Shown: positions 8,464-17,737, numbered from the stretch's first letter. The stretch: DNA of 35,593 nt from Thermosynechococcus sp. M46_R2017_013 (GCA_015296025.1 DVDZ01000047.1:1-35593); one strand, 5' to 3'. The notes: generated from the sequence alone by a model not told the origin. Numbers and translations: made by a program.

Positions 8464-8648
8464 TCACTGGCTCAAGCTAGGGACCAATTTTTGCAAATTT
8501 CAACTGTTGCCCAAAAAGCGGCACAGTCTTTTGAGGATAGCAAGAGGAGTCAATTTAGAATAATTTTAAGCAAGACACTCTATGATGCCTAGGGGCTTTT
8601 AGACCTGTCACTGTTGCCGAAGTGTAAAACGCTTATGGAGATCGACCT

Positions 8649-9128
8649 ATGGGCATGAAATTTGTGCCGCTGGTATGCGTGGTAATGTTAGCAGCAGTGG
8701 TTGCTCCGGCAACTGCCCAAAACCGCCGCCAACCCATTGACCCCCAACAATTGCCTATAACTCAGCCTACCTTGCCCCAAGCTTTTGAACGCATTGATGG
8801 CAGTCAAAGGTACTGGCAGGATGAGTCGATTGCTGGCGATGCTTCCTTTGTGTTCGGTGCGCCCACCTATCGCAATAATGACATCATTCATCGGGCGCGG
8901 CGAATCAACTATCTTTCCACCGATGCGTGGTATCAGCAAAGTAATCAACCCCCCATCCGCACCCGCGATCTCGATAGTCCCTTCTGCACCTCGATGTATG
9001 GCACGCCCTTTCCCTGCAATTTGATGGTGGAGTCACCCCTACCACCGCCACAGCAGCCCTTGTTGACCCCCACTCCTCCACCCCCCCCTACAGTCATGCC
9101 AGCTCCACCAGTACGTGCCCTGTATTGA
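8649..9128 (+). CDS. Secreted protein of unknown function with polyproline tail
   Basis: A 159-residue protein with a signal peptide of about 23 residues (hydrophobic FVPLVCVVMLAAVVA, likely cleaved at ATA|QN). The mature part has no family that I recognise. It contains blocks FVFGAPTYRNNDIIHRARR and RDLDSPFCTSMYGTPFPCN, with two cysteines 9 apart that could form a disulfide in the periplasm. The last 30 residues are a proline-rich tail including PPPPP, encoded by a C8 run (9081-9088). ATG 8649 has GGAGA 8 bases upstream. A strong intrinsic terminator follows the stop by 25 bp, so it is probably a one-gene transcript. Confidence 0.72.
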   Translation: MGMKFVPLVCVVMLAAVVAPATAQNRRQPIDPQQLPITQPTLPQAFERIDGSQRYWQDESIAGDASFVFGAPTYRNNDIIHRARRINYLSTDAWYQQSNQPPIRTRDLDSPFCTSMYGTPFPCNLMVESPLPPPQQPLLTPTPPPPPTVMPAPPVRALY

Positions 9129-9153
9129 AATTTGTGAGATAAAGTTAGCAGTT

Positions 9154-9173
9154 GGGGGCAGCGCCCCCTTTTT
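9154..9173 (+). terminator. Intrinsic terminator after the secreted-protein gene
   Basis: A perfect 6-bp G/C stem (GGGGGC / GCCCCC) with a 3-base loop AGC is followed directly by TTTTT. It lies 25 bp after the stop at 9128. Confidence 0.8.
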
Positions 9174-9402
9174 AAGGCTTGAACGGCCAATCGCCGCAAA
9201 ACTCTAGCACCTGCTATGGAGTTCTATTAAAATAGATTGCAGTGATTAAATAATGAGTTAACAAATTTTTTCTTTTCTTAAAAGTGTTCCCATTGAACCA
9301 TTAGGTCAGCATTATTTTGCTTATGATTTGCAATTGCTGTGCCTGTTATCTTTGACCTCTTTCTATCTTTATGGCCTTTGCAGTGGCTACTTCTTTACTG
9401 CC
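9174..9402. other. AT-rich intergenic stretch before labA
   Basis: Together with the flanking terminator and promoter this makes a 382-bp gap between genes (9129-9510). The stretch is clearly more AT-rich than its surroundings. I see no open frame with a plausible ribosome site, no tRNA fold and no long repeat. It may hold upstream regulatory sequence for labA, but nothing specific can be supported. Confidence 0.4.
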
Positions 9403-9431
9403 TTGAATGACTATAAACTTTGCTCTATAGA
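9403..9431 (+). promoter_or_regulatory. Putative sigma-70 type promoter of labA
   Basis: TTGAAT at 9403-9408, a 17-bp spacer and TATAGA at 9426-9431. It would start transcription about 70 bp before the labA ATG. Pattern match only. Confidence 0.4.
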
Positions 9432-9510
9432 ATCTATACAACCAGCAGACAATTCAAACCGCTATTCATTGTTGTCCCATTACACAAGTCATCTATAGGC
9501 TCTCCCTATT

Positions 9511-10041
9511 ATGCTTCCCCATCAAGAACGACTCTCAATTTTCATCGATGGGAATAATATGTTCTATGCCCAGCAAAAAAATGGCTGGTTTTTCGATCCC
9601 CGTCGTGTTCTCGAATTCTTCACCCGCGATCCCAACATTGTATTGGTCAATGCCTTTTGGTACACCGGTCTTAAGGATAACCAAGATCAACGCTCGTTTC
9701 GCGATGCCTTGATCAACCTTGGTTATACTGTGCGCACGAAATTGTTGAAAGAATATTACGATGAAACCCTTGGCAAGTATTATCAAAAAGCCAATTTAGA
9801 TATTGAAATCGTAATTGATATGTTTAACACGGTTGGCCAGTACGATCGCGTCGTTCTTTTTAGTGGCGATGGGGATTTTGAGCGGGCGATCGAGCTGTTG
9901 CGCTCCAAGAACACCCACATCACGGTTGTTTCCACCGAAGGAATGATTGCCCGTGAACTGCGCAATGCCACCGATCGCTACATTGATCTCAATGAGATTC
10001 GCCCCTTTATTGAAAAAATTGACCTGCAAAACACCAATTAA
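9511..10041 (+). CDS. labA: LabA-type NYN domain protein
   Basis: A 176-residue NYN-domain protein of the LabA family. In Synechococcus elongatus LabA (low amplitude and bright) acts in negative feedback between KaiC and clock-controlled transcription; paralogues (LalA type) exist, so the exact subtype here is not certain. The fold is PIN/NYN-like. Acidic residues expected around the metal site are kept: D13 in FIDGNNMFYAQ, D97 and D103 in KANLDIEIVIDMF, and D120/D122 in LFSGDGDFERAI. That would fit a ribonuclease-type active site, though activity is not established for LabA as far as I know. ATG at 9511, AT-rich leader. Convergent with petD. Confidence 0.88.
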   Translation: MLPHQERLSIFIDGNNMFYAQQKNGWFFDPRRVLEFFTRDPNIVLVNAFWYTGLKDNQDQRSFRDALINLGYTVRTKLLKEYYDETLGKYYQKANLDIEIVIDMFNTVGQYDRVVLFSGDGDFERAIELLRSKNTHITVVSTEGMIARELRNATDRYIDLNEIRPFIEKIDLQNTN

Positions 10042-10070
10042 AAAGCGCACCCAGCGATCGCTAGATGCGC
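10040..10070 (-). terminator. Putative intrinsic terminator of petBD
   Basis: Read on the minus strand, GCGCA (10070-10066) pairs with TGCGC (10049-10045), followed by TTTTT (10044-10040). A HIP1 palindrome (AGCGATCGCT) forms the inside of the loop and can fold as a second stem. The T run overlaps the labA stop codon. It sits 30 bp after the petD stop. Confidence 0.45.
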
Positions 10071-10098
10071 AAGCAAATGAGGTATTTCCTCTTTAGAT

Positions 10099-10584
10099 CT
10101 AGAACAGGCCGAGGGTCAGGGACTTATCCAAGGGAAAAGTCGCACCAATCCCCAGCCACAGCGTCACCAATGTGCCAAAGAGGAAGACCGTCATGGCTAC
10201 AGGACGACGGAAGGGATTTTGAAACTTGTTGACATTTTCAATGAAAGGAATTAGCATCAAGCCCAAGGGAATTGAGGCATTCATGAGGACGCCCAGTAGT
10301 TTGTTGGGCACTACCCGGAAAATCTGGAAGGTGGGATAGAGGTACCACTCTGGCAAAATTTCCAAAGGGGTAGCAAAGGGATCCGCTGGTTCACCGACCA
10401 TGGCAGGATCCATCACCGCCAGACCAATCACAAGGGCGATCGTGCCCATAATTACCACGGGGAAGATATAGAGCAGGTCATTGGGCCAGGCGGGTTCGCC
10501 ATAGTAGTTGTGACCCATGCCTTTTTTCAGTTTTGCCCGCAGCACTGGATTCGTTAAATCAGGCTTTTTCAAAACTTTTGCCAT
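10099..10584 (-). CDS. petD: Cytochrome b6f complex subunit IV
   Basis: Subunit IV of the thylakoid cytochrome b6f complex, which oxidises plastoquinol and passes electrons to plastocyanin or cytochrome c6. The 161-residue product is the expected length. The quinol-site PEWY motif is at residues 78-81 ([14 protein letters not shown]). Three membrane helices are recognisable: about 36-57, 95-115 and 128-148. The N-terminus [32 protein letters not shown] is strongly conserved in the family (seen here in shorter blocks). It lies 105 bp downstream of petB on the same strand, the usual petBD arrangement, and is probably co-transcribed with it. Confidence 0.98.
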   Translation of the reverse strand: MAKVLKKPDLTNPVLRAKLKKGMGHNYYGEPAWPNDLLYIFPVVIMGTIALVIGLAVMDPAMVGEPADPFATPLEILPEWYLYPTFQIFRVVPNKLLGVLMNASIPLGLMLIPFIENVNKFQNPFRRPVAMTVFLFGTLVTLWLGIGATFPLDKSLTLGLF

Positions 10585-10689
10585 AAGTCAATCGTTCTCC
10601 TAGAGGTTCAGCAAGGGGGAGATTATTTGGAGCATAACAAGTGGCACCACTGAAAATAGCAGGCTCTGTTACATTTCTTGATGCTGAGC

Positions 10690-11337
10690 TTACAGGGGAC
10701 CCGAAATGCCCTGTTTACGAATCATCAGGAAGTGCATCAGCATAAAGACGGCAATTGACCAAGGCAGCACAAAGGTGTGCAAGCTATAGAAGCGAGTGAG
10801 GGTTGCTTGGCCAACACTTTCACCACCACGCATGAGTTCCACCAGTTGATCACCCACCACGGGAATCGCCGCAGGGATACCGGAAACAATTTTGACCGCC
10901 CAATAACCCACTTGATCCCAAGGCAGGGAGTAGCCCGTGACACCAAAGCTGACGGTAATCACCGCCAAAACCACACCCGTCACCCAAGTGAGTTCGCGGG
11001 GTTTCTTGAAGCCACCCGTGAGATAGACCCGAAAGACGTGCAGAATCATCATCAGCACCATCATGCTGGCGGACCACTTGTGGATAGAGCGAATCAGCCA
11101 GCCAAAGTTGACCTCATTCATGATGTACTGCACAGAGGCAAAGGCTTCAGCCACGGTGGGTTTGTAGTAAAATGTCATGGCAAAACCCGTGGCAAATTGG
11201 ATTAAAAAACAGGTGAGAGTGATACCACCCAGACAGTAAAAAATGTTTACATGGGGTGGAACATATTTGCTGGTAATGTCATCGGCGATCGCCTGAATTT
11301 CGAGGCGTTCCTCAAACCAGTCGTAAACTTTGCTCAT
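10690..11337 (-). CDS. petB: Cytochrome b6
   Basis: Cytochrome b6, the haem-bearing membrane subunit of the b6f complex. At 215 residues it has the standard length. The four histidines that bind the two b haems are in place: H86 and H100 in the second helix, H187 and H202 in the fourth. Cys35 (NIFYCLGG), which carries the covalently bound haem cn, is also present. Four transmembrane helices are visible. It is the first gene of petB-petD. The 300-bp spacer upstream is shared with the divergent 11638 gene; I could not identify the petB promoter with confidence. Confidence 0.98.
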   Translation of the reverse strand: MSKVYDWFEERLEIQAIADDITSKYVPPHVNIFYCLGGITLTCFLIQFATGFAMTFYYKPTVAEAFASVQYIMNEVNFGWLIRSIHKWSASMMVLMMILHVFRVYLTGGFKKPRELTWVTGVVLAVITVSFGVTGYSLPWDQVGYWAVKIVSGIPAAIPVVGDQLVELMRGGESVGQATLTRFYSLHTFVLPWSIAVFMLMHFLMIRKQGISGPL

Positions 11338-11482
11338 AGGTAATGATTAGTCCTGCGAAACCGCTGCTTTACTTTGAAAAATGTAACATAAGCGCTCTCA
11401 GACTTTCCATATTTAGTTACAGTCCTTTTCCCATGGAGGTACTCCCTGAAAACTTGAAAACGCAGAGGTTGACCTCCCCTTG

Positions 11483-11497
11483 AGGTATCCCATACCT
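11483..11497. promoter_or_regulatory. Inverted repeat AGGTAT-CCC-ATACCT in the petB/11638 divergent spacer
   Basis: A perfect 6-bp inverted repeat with a 3-bp centre lies 27 bp upstream of the putative -35 of the plus-strand gene and 146 bp upstream of the petB ATG. It is a candidate operator for either gene, but no regulator can be named. The rest of the 300-bp spacer (11338-11637) shows nothing else I can assign. Confidence 0.3.
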
Positions 11498-11523
11498 ATA
11501 GACAAGGGCTGCACAGTCTGCGG

Positions 11524-11552
11524 TTGATTGGCGCCCCCCACCGTTCGATAAT
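11524..11552 (+). promoter_or_regulatory. Putative sigma-70 type promoter for the 11638 gene
   Basis: TTGATT at 11524-11529, exactly 17 bp spacer, GATAAT at 11547-11552. The start of transcription would fall about 80 bp before the ATG. Pattern match only. Confidence 0.4.
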
Positions 11553-11637
11553 AAAGTCTCAACAGCCTCAGGATTGCCACTTGGGGCTGTAATCCTCACA
11601 TTACCTTACTGACAACGACCGCTTGGGAGGCTTTTAG

Positions 11638-11976
11638 ATGAATCTGTTGAAGAAACTCTTTGGTGCTATTTTCGGCCTGTTTGGGGCGATCGCGAAACTC
11701 TTTGGCCTGGGCAAAAAGGGCGAATTCTACATTGAATTAGATGAAGACAAGGCTGCCCCTGCTACACCGACAACCCCTACTAAAGCGGCGGAACCTGCTC
11801 CTCAACCCCCTCAGCCCGTTGCCGCAGCGCCCACGCCCATTGTTACAGCTGCAGCAGAACCCACGGCGACCCCTGTTACCCCCAGTGTTCCCTACACCCG
11901 TTTTGCCCGTCGTCGTCCGGGAGCCAATATGGCTGCATTCTTGAATATGGCGCGGCAAGTGCGTCCCTCTACCTAG
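11638..11976 (+). CDS. Small protein with amphipathic N-terminal helix and Pro/Ala linker, unknown function
   Basis: A 112-residue protein of unknown function. Residues 1-27 form a strongly amphipathic or membrane-seeking segment with a repeated pattern (LLKKLFGAIFGLFGAIAKLFGLGKK, read here in pieces). A short conserved-looking block FYIELDEDKAA follows. Next is a low-complexity Pro/Ala/Thr linker (about 40-85), and then a basic C-terminus FARRRPGANMAAFLNMARQ. That layout suggests a membrane-surface peptide tethered to a short binding tail, but this is inference. The ATG has a strong GGGAGG site 7 bases upstream, so the gene is real. Divergent from petB. Confidence 0.7.
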   Translation: MNLLKKLFGAIFGLFGAIAKLFGLGKKGEFYIELDEDKAAPATPTTPTKAAEPAPQPPQPVAAAPTPIVTAAAEPTATPVTPSVPYTRFARRRPGANMAAFLNMARQVRPST

Positions 11977-12013
11977 GAAAATTCATCCCCAGAGGATCCA
12001 GAGGATTGAATGC

Positions 12014-12059
12014 AAAGGGGCTGTTGATGCCGGAGTGACGCATCTATGTCCCTTTTTTT
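12014..12059 (+). terminator. Putative nested-stem terminator after the 11638 gene
   Basis: An outer stem AAAGGG / CCCTTT and an inner stem GATGC / GCATC are followed by a run of seven T. It lies 38 bp after the stop at 11976. The mismatched region between the stems weakens the call. Confidence 0.4.
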
Positions 12060-12140
12060 GTCCAAGGTATCGTCTTTGGGCATTGCAAGATGTCCTTAGT
12101 TGCAGTAGCATTCTCTGGCAAATTGTGAGGGTAGATTACT

Positions 12141-13427
12141 ATGGGTCGACCGTCATCGGGTGGATGGGCAGTTGCAAAAATTTTTGCAGGGTTACTCCTC
12201 CTCTGGAGCATTGGTGCCTGTGAGGCAGACACTACCACCACTGCCCCAACCAGTGAAGGACTGCGCATTGGCTCACTATTGCCCTCAACTGGTGACTTGG
12301 CCTCTGTGGGAACCCCCATTGCGGAAGTGGTGCCCCTGCTGGTGGAAACAGTCAATGCCTGTGGCGGTGTCAATGGCCAGCCTGTCACCCTCATTGCTGC
12401 CGACGATCAATCGAATCCTGCTGCTGGCGCTGAAGCCATGACCAAGTTAGTTGAGATAGACCGCGTCGCAGGGGTCGTTGGCTCCTTTGGCAGTAGTGTC
12501 TCCAATGCTGCCGCCGATATTGCCACCCGTGGTCGGGTGATGCTCATTTCCCCTGGCAGTACCAGTACCCTATTGACAGAACGTGCCAAGAAAGGGGACT
12601 TTGACGGCTATTGGGCGCGCACTGCTCCTCCCGATAACTACCAAGCCCAAGCCCTTGCCCAACTGGCCAAAGAACAAGGATATCAACGGGTGGCCACTGT
12701 GGTGATCAACAACGACTATGGCCGTAGCTTTGAGCAGGAATTTACCCGTGCCTTCAAAGCCTTGGGCGGGACAGTCATTAATGAGGATCGCCCCACCCGT
12801 TATGATGAGCGGGCAACGACCTTTACAACCGAAGCCGCAGCGGCCTTTGGCGGTAAACCCGATGCAGTGGTGGCCATTGTCTATCCCGAAACAGGCAGTC
12901 TCCTGCTAAAGTCCGCCTTTGAGCAAGGTCTCACCCAGAACGTGGCCATTCTCCTCACCGATGGTGTGAAGTCCGAAAGTTTTCCAGAGCAGGTGGGGCG
13001 TACCGCCGATGGCAAATACATTATTGCTGGCGCTAAGGGAACAGTCCCCGGTGCCAATGGCAACGCTCTGAGCCGCCTCCAGGAACTGTGGCGCACTCAA
13101 AAAGGCGGTGATCTCCCTGCCTTTGGCGCTCAGGCTTGGGACGCAGCCGCTCTATTGGTTCTAGCTGCACAGGCCGCAGGGCAGAATACTGGGGAAGGGA
13201 TTCGCAGCAAAGTGCGCGATGTGGCCAATCCTCCTGGTGAAGAGGTGGACGATGTATGTACAGCCCTAGCCCTACTGCGAGAAGGGAAAGAAATCAACTA
13301 CCAAGGGGCCAGTGGTAACGTGGATATAGATGAAAATGGTGACGTTGTTGGGGTCTATGATATTTGGCAGGTTACCGATGACGGTAAATTAAGGATCATT
13401 GGTCAAGTGAATCCCCAAAAATCCTAA
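12141..13427 (+). CDS. Branched-chain amino acid-type ABC transporter substrate-binding lipoprotein
   Basis: A 428-residue type I periplasmic binding protein of the LivJ/LivK/UrtA-like family (Peripla_BP_6). It has a lipoprotein signal: basic start, hydrophobic FAGLLLLW, and lipobox IGAC with the modified Cys at residue 27. The mature protein begins the fold with [19 protein letters not shown]. It continues with [39 protein letters not shown] and [19 protein letters not shown], the typical two-lobe pattern. The ligand cannot be told from sequence; amino acids, urea or amides are all known in the family. No permease or ATPase gene lies nearby, so it is an orphan here. yajQ begins 2 bp after its stop, suggesting an operon with yajQ and DUF2854. 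Confidence 0.87.
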   Translation: MGRPSSGGWAVAKIFAGLLLLWSIGACEADTTTTAPTSEGLRIGSLLPSTGDLASVGTPIAEVVPLLVETVNACGGVNGQPVTLIAADDQSNPAAGAEAMTKLVEIDRVAGVVGSFGSSVSNAAADIATRGRVMLISPGSTSTLLTERAKKGDFDGYWARTAPPDNYQAQALAQLAKEQGYQRVATVVINNDYGRSFEQEFTRAFKALGGTVINEDRPTRYDERATTFTTEAAAAFGGKPDAVVAIVYPETGSLLLKSAFEQGLTQNVAILLTDGVKSESFPEQVGRTADGKYIIAGAKGTVPGANGNALSRLQELWRTQKGGDLPAFGAQAWDAAALLVLAAQAAGQNTGEGIRSKVRDVANPPGEEVDDVCTALALLREGKEINYQGASGNVDIDENGDVVGVYDIWQVTDDGKLRIIGQVNPQKS

Positions 13428-13429
13428 AC

Positions 13430-13921
13430 ATGGCAAGCACGTTTTCTTTTGATATTGTGAGTGATTTCGACTGGCAGGAGCTGGTCAATGCAGTGGATCA
13501 AACGGAGCGAGAGATCAAAGCCCGCTATGACCTCAAGGATACCCAAACCACCCTTGAATTGACCAAGGAAGGACTGACGATTCACACTGAGAGTGAATTT
13601 ACCCTCAATTCAGTGCACACCATTTTGCAACAAAAGGCGGCAAAGCGGCAGTTATCTCTGAAAATTTTTGACTATGGACCTGTGGAGGCAGCAGGCGGTC
13701 AACGGGTCAAACAACTGATTAAATTGCGGCGCGGTATCAATTCAGAATTGGCCAAGGAAATTAGCAAACTCATCCGCAATGAATTTAAGAAGGTACAGGC
13801 CGCCATCCAAGGGGATGTGGTGCGCGTCAGTGCCAAGTCCAAGGATGATCTGCAAGCTGTGATCCAACGCCTGAAAACGGAGGATTACCCCGTGCCGTTA
13901 CAATTTACAAATTACCGCTAA
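13430..13921 (+). CDS. yajQ: YajQ family nucleotide-binding protein
   Basis: A 163-residue protein with the YajQ (UPF0234) signature: [27 protein letters not shown] at the start (seen in shorter blocks), YDLKD, and the C-terminal [12 protein letters not shown]...[10 protein letters not shown]. YajQ proteins are two-domain ferredoxin-like folds. Some bind cyclic di-GMP and act as effectors; the cyanobacterial role is unknown. The start ATG lies 2 bp past the stop of the binding-protein gene, and the DUF2854 gene begins 13 bp after its own stop. All three are therefore likely on one mRNA. Confidence 0.95.
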   Translation: MASTFSFDIVSDFDWQELVNAVDQTEREIKARYDLKDTQTTLELTKEGLTIHTESEFTLNSVHTILQQKAAKRQLSLKIFDYGPVEAAGGQRVKQLIKLRRGINSELAKEISKLIRNEFKKVQAAIQGDVVRVSAKSKDDLQAVIQRLKTEDYPVPLQFTNYR

Positions 13922-13934
13922 GGGGTGAAGGGTC

Positions 13935-14474
13935 ATGTGGGGGTCTGTATCCCTAGGAACATTGGGGCTAATGGTCGGTTCACTGCTGACCGTGGTGGGG
14001 GTGGTGGCCTATGCAACAGGCAATGCCACGTTGAATCTGGCCGGATTTTTCTACGGCGTGCCCCTGCTCCTGGGAGGATTGGCCTTAAAGGCGGCAGAAC
14101 TTAAGCCGGTACCCTATCGTGAAGCGCCAACTGCGGAGGCGATCGCCGGCCGTGCCCAAGCCACACCCGTTCAAACTCAAATCCGCAAGGATGTCAGCCG
14201 CTATTGCTATGGTCAAGCAGCACATCTGGATAGCACCTTGGCCAGTTTAGGCTTGAGTCCCTCGGATACCGAGCGTCCTGTCTTAGTGGCGATCGCCGAG
14301 ACCTTAACGGATGGTGCTTATACATTAGTTCTAGAGTTTGACTCACCAGCAGTTCCCCTTGAGGTGTGGCAAGCCAAGCAAGCAAAGATGCGGACATTCT
14401 TTGGCCCCAATATTCGTGTGGCCGTGATGGATCAGGGAAATGACCGCGTGGCGGTGGCGCTCATTCGTGAGTAA
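13935..14474 (+). CDS. DUF2854 membrane protein
   Basis: A 179-residue protein of the DUF2854 family, found in cyanobacteria and plant plastids and of unknown function. Two adjacent transmembrane helices occupy residues about 7-27 and 33-53 (LGTLGLMVGSLLTVVGVVAY and LAGFFYGVPLLLGGLAL). A soluble domain of about 120 residues follows with the conserved RKDVSRYCYGQAAHLD and VAIAETLTDGAYTLVLEF segments. It is the last gene of the likely operon with the binding protein and yajQ; 168 bp separate it from dnaK. Confidence 0.83.
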   Translation: MWGSVSLGTLGLMVGSLLTVVGVVAYATGNATLNLAGFFYGVPLLLGGLALKAAELKPVPYREAPTAEAIAGRAQATPVQTQIRKDVSRYCYGQAAHLDSTLASLGLSPSDTERPVLVAIAETLTDGAYTLVLEFDSPAVPLEVWQAKQAKMRTFFGPNIRVAVMDQGNDRVAVALIRE

Positions 14475-14642
14475 GGTTGTGGTCAACCCTGTTCCAGTCA
14501 ATTAAGATGATTGGTGAACAGTTTTTCCTCTGAAACCAGATGTTACGATAGCATCGTTGTTGCGGCATTCTAACCAAAGAGTCAGGCTTTTTACGGCCAG
14601 TCTGCTCTTAAAAACGCATCTTTGACATGAGCGATTAGGGCT

Positions 14643-16598
14643 ATGGGTAAAGTCATCGGCATCGACCTTGGAACCACTAACAGTTGTGTGGCCGTCTTAG
14701 AAGGGGGCAATCCCGTCGTGATTCCCAGTGCCGAGGGTGGACGCACTACCCCCAGTATTGTTGCCTTCGGCAAATCGGGTGAACGGTTAGTGGGTCAATT
14801 GGCCAAACGGCAAGCTGTTACCAATGCCGAAAACACCATTTTTAGTATCAAGCGGTTTATTGGTCGCCGCTGGGAGGAAACAGCGCAAGAACGCGCCCGT
14901 GTGTCCTATACCTGTGTGCCGGGTCGTGATGGCATGGTGGATGTGCAAATTCGCGATCGCACCTATACCCCCCAAGAAATTTCCGCCATGATCCTACAAA
15001 AGCTCAAACAGGATGCTGAAGCCTATTTGGGGGAACCCGTCACCCAAGCGGTGATTACGGTACCTGCCTATTTTAGTGATGCCCAGCGCCAAGCCACCAA
15101 AGATGCAGGGGCGATCGCCGGCCTTGAGGTGTTACGCATTATTAACGAGCCAACCGCTGCCTCCTTAGCCTACGGCATTGATAAGCAGGATCAGGATCAA
15201 ACGATTCTTGTCTTTGACTTGGGCGGTGGCACATTTGATGTCTCCATTCTCCAACTGGGCGATGGGGTTTTTGAGGTGCGCGCCACAGCAGGCAATAACC
15301 ACCTAGGGGGCGATAACTTTGATGAGTGTATTCTCGATTGGCTCTTGGCCTGTTTTAAGGAGCAAGAGGGAATTGATCTTTCCAAGGACAAAATGGCACT
15401 GCAACGCCTGCGTGAAGCTGCCGAAAAAGCTAAAGTAGAGCTATCGGGCACCCTGAGCACCTCCATTAATTTGCCCTTTATTACTGCCGATGAAACAGGG
15501 CCAAAGCACCTTGAAATGGAACTCACCCGCAGTAGGTTTGAGGAACTTTCTGCCCATTTAGTGCAGGCCACCCTCGAACCCATGCAGCAGGCGATCGCGG
15601 ATGCAGGTCTCACGGTTCAGGACATTGATCGGGTATTGCTTGTGGGTGGTTCCACCCGTATCCCCGCCATTCAAGAGTTGGTGAAGCAATTCTGTGGCAA
15701 AAATCCCGATCGTTCTGTCAATCCCGATGAAGCAGTCGCCATTGGTGCTGCAATTCAAGGCGGTATTTTAAGCAAGGAAACAACTGTTAAGGATCTGCTA
15801 CTTTTAGACGTTACGCCCCTTTCCTTGGGTCTCGAAACCCTTGGCGGTGTCTTTACAAAAATTATTGAACGCAACACCACCCTCCCCACCAGCAAAACCC
15901 AGACTTTTTCCACTGCCACTGATGGCCAAACCGTGGTTGAAATTGCCGTCTATCAAGGGGAGCGTCCCATCGCCAAAGACAATAAACAACTGGCCTGCTT
16001 TGAACTCACAGGCATTGCCCCTGCCCCCCGAGGAGTACCGCAAATTGATGTTACATTTGATATTGACGCCAACGGTATCTTGAGTGTGTCTGCCGTTGAT
16101 CGCGCCACTGGTCGGCAGCAAAGCGTGCGTATTACCAATCGCGGTGGCCTCAGCAGCATGGAAATTGAGCGCATGCGCCAAGAAGCCATGATCTATGCCC
16201 AAGCAGATCAAATCAAAAAAGAAATTGCCGAACTGCGCAACCAAGCCGATGCTTTGCTATACAGCTATGAATCAATGATCAAAAACAACAGCGTTACCTT
16301 AACTCCCGATCTGCGGGCACGCATTGAGCCGGTCGTTCAGAGGATGCAGGCAGCGATGGTGGATGACAACATTACTCCCGATGAAATTCGCCAGCGGATG
16401 GAAGCCCTACAGCAGGCCTTAGGGATGTTGGGGAACTTAGTTTATCAACAAACCGCAGGTGGTTCAATGATGGCCTCCGGCCCAACAGTGGGGGCAGCCA
16501 CAATCAGTTCCCAAGCGACTCAAGTTTTAGATAGTGACGCCACAATCATCAGCGATAATGAAGAAACAGTTGTTTCAGACTATGAAGCGGTTGATTAA
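14643..16598 (+). CDS. dnaK: Hsp70 chaperone DnaK
   Basis: ATP-driven protein-folding chaperone, 651 residues. Nucleotide-binding landmarks: phosphate 1 [17 protein letters not shown] (6-22), [16 protein letters not shown] (141-156), phosphate 2 [11 protein letters not shown] (191-201) and adenosine motif [12 protein letters not shown] (333-344). The hydrophobic linker is [15 protein letters not shown] (382-396). The substrate-binding domain follows. The C-terminal 45 residues are rich in Ser/Thr/Asp and end in YEAVD rather than the usual bacterial DnaK tail. Cyanobacteria carry several DnaK paralogues (DnaK1-3); I cannot assign which this is. dnaJ follows 17 bp downstream, so the pair should be co-expressed. 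The 168-bp upstream gap has no CIRCE element. Confidence 0.96.
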   Translation: MGKVIGIDLGTTNSCVAVLEGGNPVVIPSAEGGRTTPSIVAFGKSGERLVGQLAKRQAVTNAENTIFSIKRFIGRRWEETAQERARVSYTCVPGRDGMVDVQIRDRTYTPQEISAMILQKLKQDAEAYLGEPVTQAVITVPAYFSDAQRQATKDAGAIAGLEVLRIINEPTAASLAYGIDKQDQDQTILVFDLGGGTFDVSILQLGDGVFEVRATAGNNHLGGDNFDECILDWLLACFKEQEGIDLSKDKMALQRLREAAEKAKVELSGTLSTSINLPFITADETGPKHLEMELTRSRFEELSAHLVQATLEPMQQAIADAGLTVQDIDRVLLVGGSTRIPAIQELVKQFCGKNPDRSVNPDEAVAIGAAIQGGILSKETTVKDLLLLDVTPLSLGLETLGGVFTKIIERNTTLPTSKTQTFSTATDGQTVVEIAVYQGERPIAKDNKQLACFELTGIAPAPRGVPQIDVTFDIDANGILSVSAVDRATGRQQSVRITNRGGLSSMEIERMRQEAMIYAQADQIKKEIAELRNQADALLYSYESMIKNNSVTLTPDLRARIEPVVQRMQAAMVDDNITPDEIRQRMEALQQALGMLGNLVYQQTAGGSMMASGPTVGAATISSQATQVLDSDATIISDNEETVVSDYEAVD

Positions 16599-16615
16599 TT
16601 TAGGTAACGGTAGCT

Positions 16616-17737
16616 ATGGCTCGTGATTTCTATGAGATCTTGGGTGTCTCACGGTCTGCGGATGCTGAGGAATTGAAACGAGCCTATCGGCGCTTGGCTC
16701 GCAAGTATCACCCCGATGTCAACAAAGAACCGGGCGCTGAAGAAAAATTCAAGGAAATCAACCGTGCCTATGAGGTGCTCTCCGATCCCCAAGCGCGGGC
16801 CAACTACGATCGCTTTGGCGAAGCCGGAGTCAGTGGTGTGGGAGCTACTGGCTTTAGTGATTTTGGTATTGGCGATATGGGTGGCTTCGCCGATATTTTT
16901 GAAACCTTCTTTGGCGGATTTACCACGAGTACTCGGCGACAGCAAGGACCAACCCGAGGTGAAGATCTCCGCTATGACCTAAAACTGGAGTTTCGCGAAG
17001 CGGTCTTTGGCGGTGAAAAAGAAATTCGCATTACCCATTTGGAAACCTGCAAGACCTGTCAAGGGACTGGGGCGAAGCCCGGCACACGACCTGTGATTTG
17101 TAGCACCTGTGGCGGCATCGGCCAAGTGCGGCGATCGGCACGAACCCCCTTTGGTAGTTTTACCCAACTAACCACCTGTCCCACCTGTGGTGGTTCTGGC
17201 GTCGTGATTGAAGATCGCTGTGAGTCCTGTGGCGGTCAAGGCCACATCCAAGTCAGCAAAAAGCTGAAGATCACGATTCCTGCCGGGGTGGACAACGGTA
17301 CACGACTACGCGTCTCGGGAGAAGGGGACGCCGGTTTGCGGGGAGGTCCTCCTGGAGATCTCTACGTCTATCTTTTTGTTGAACCCGATCCGGAGTTTCA
17401 GCGCGAAGGCAACAACATCCGATCGCGGATTAAAATTAGCTACCTGCAAGCGATTCTTGGCTGTCAAATTCGGGTGAGCACGGTGGATGGAGAGGCAGAG
17501 CTAAAGATTCCCGCAGGCACTCAACCGGGTGAAGTGTTAGTCCTAGAAGGGCGAGGTGTGCCCCGTGTGGGTAATCCTGTGGCGCGGGGCGATCACTTGA
17601 TTACCGTTGATGTGGAAATTCCCACCCACATTACCCATGAGGAACGCGAACTGCTAGAGAAATTGGCGAAAATTCGTGGTGAGCGCATGGGCAAAGGCGG
17701 TTTAGAAGGCTTCCTCGGCAGCTTATTTGGTGGTTAG
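16616..17737 (+). CDS. dnaJ: DnaJ (Hsp40) co-chaperone
   Basis: Type I Hsp40 that delivers clients to DnaK and stimulates its ATPase. The 373-residue product is complete: J domain with HPD at residues 32-34, a Gly/Phe-rich stretch (about 68-105) and four CxxCxGxG zinc repeats beginning at C145, C162, C188 and C202 ([32 protein letters not shown]). Two beta-sandwich client-binding domains and a C-terminal dimer region follow. It is 17 bp downstream of dnaK. Another frame starts before its stop, and the next protein gene follows within about 30 bp, so the mRNA probably continues. Confidence 0.97.
   Translation: MARDFYEILGVSRSADAEELKRAYRRLARKYHPDVNKEPGAEEKFKEINRAYEVLSDPQARANYDRFGEAGVSGVGATGFSDFGIGDMGGFADIFETFFGGFTTSTRRQQGPTRGEDLRYDLKLEFREAVFGGEKEIRITHLETCKTCQGTGAKPGTRPVICSTCGGIGQVRRSARTPFGSFTQLTTCPTCGGSGVVIEDRCESCGGQGHIQVSKKLKITIPAGVDNGTRLRVSGEGDAGLRGGPPGDLYVYLFVEPDPEFQREGNNIRSRIKISYLQAILGCQIRVSTVDGEAELKIPAGTQPGEVLVLEGRGVPRVGNPVARGDHLITVDVEIPTHITHEERELLEKLAKIRGERMGKGGLEGFLGSLFGG

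Noticed and set aside
10079-10094. GAGG-TATTT-CCTC-TTT hairpin as labA terminator
   Set aside because: A four-base stem and three T are too weak to call; the minus-strand petBD hairpin next to it is better.
10777-11205. 142-codon frame opposite petB
   Set aside because: Shadow of the strongly conserved cytochrome b6 gene; the His-rich translation reflects reversed codons.
14475-14642. Heat-shock operator (CIRCE) or sigma-32-like promoter before dnaK
   Set aside because: No TTAGCACTC-N9-GAGTGCTAA and no matching heat-shock boxes. The ACGAT-AGC-ATCGT repeat at about 14544-14556 is too short, and a TTGACA at about 14624 is too close to the ATG.
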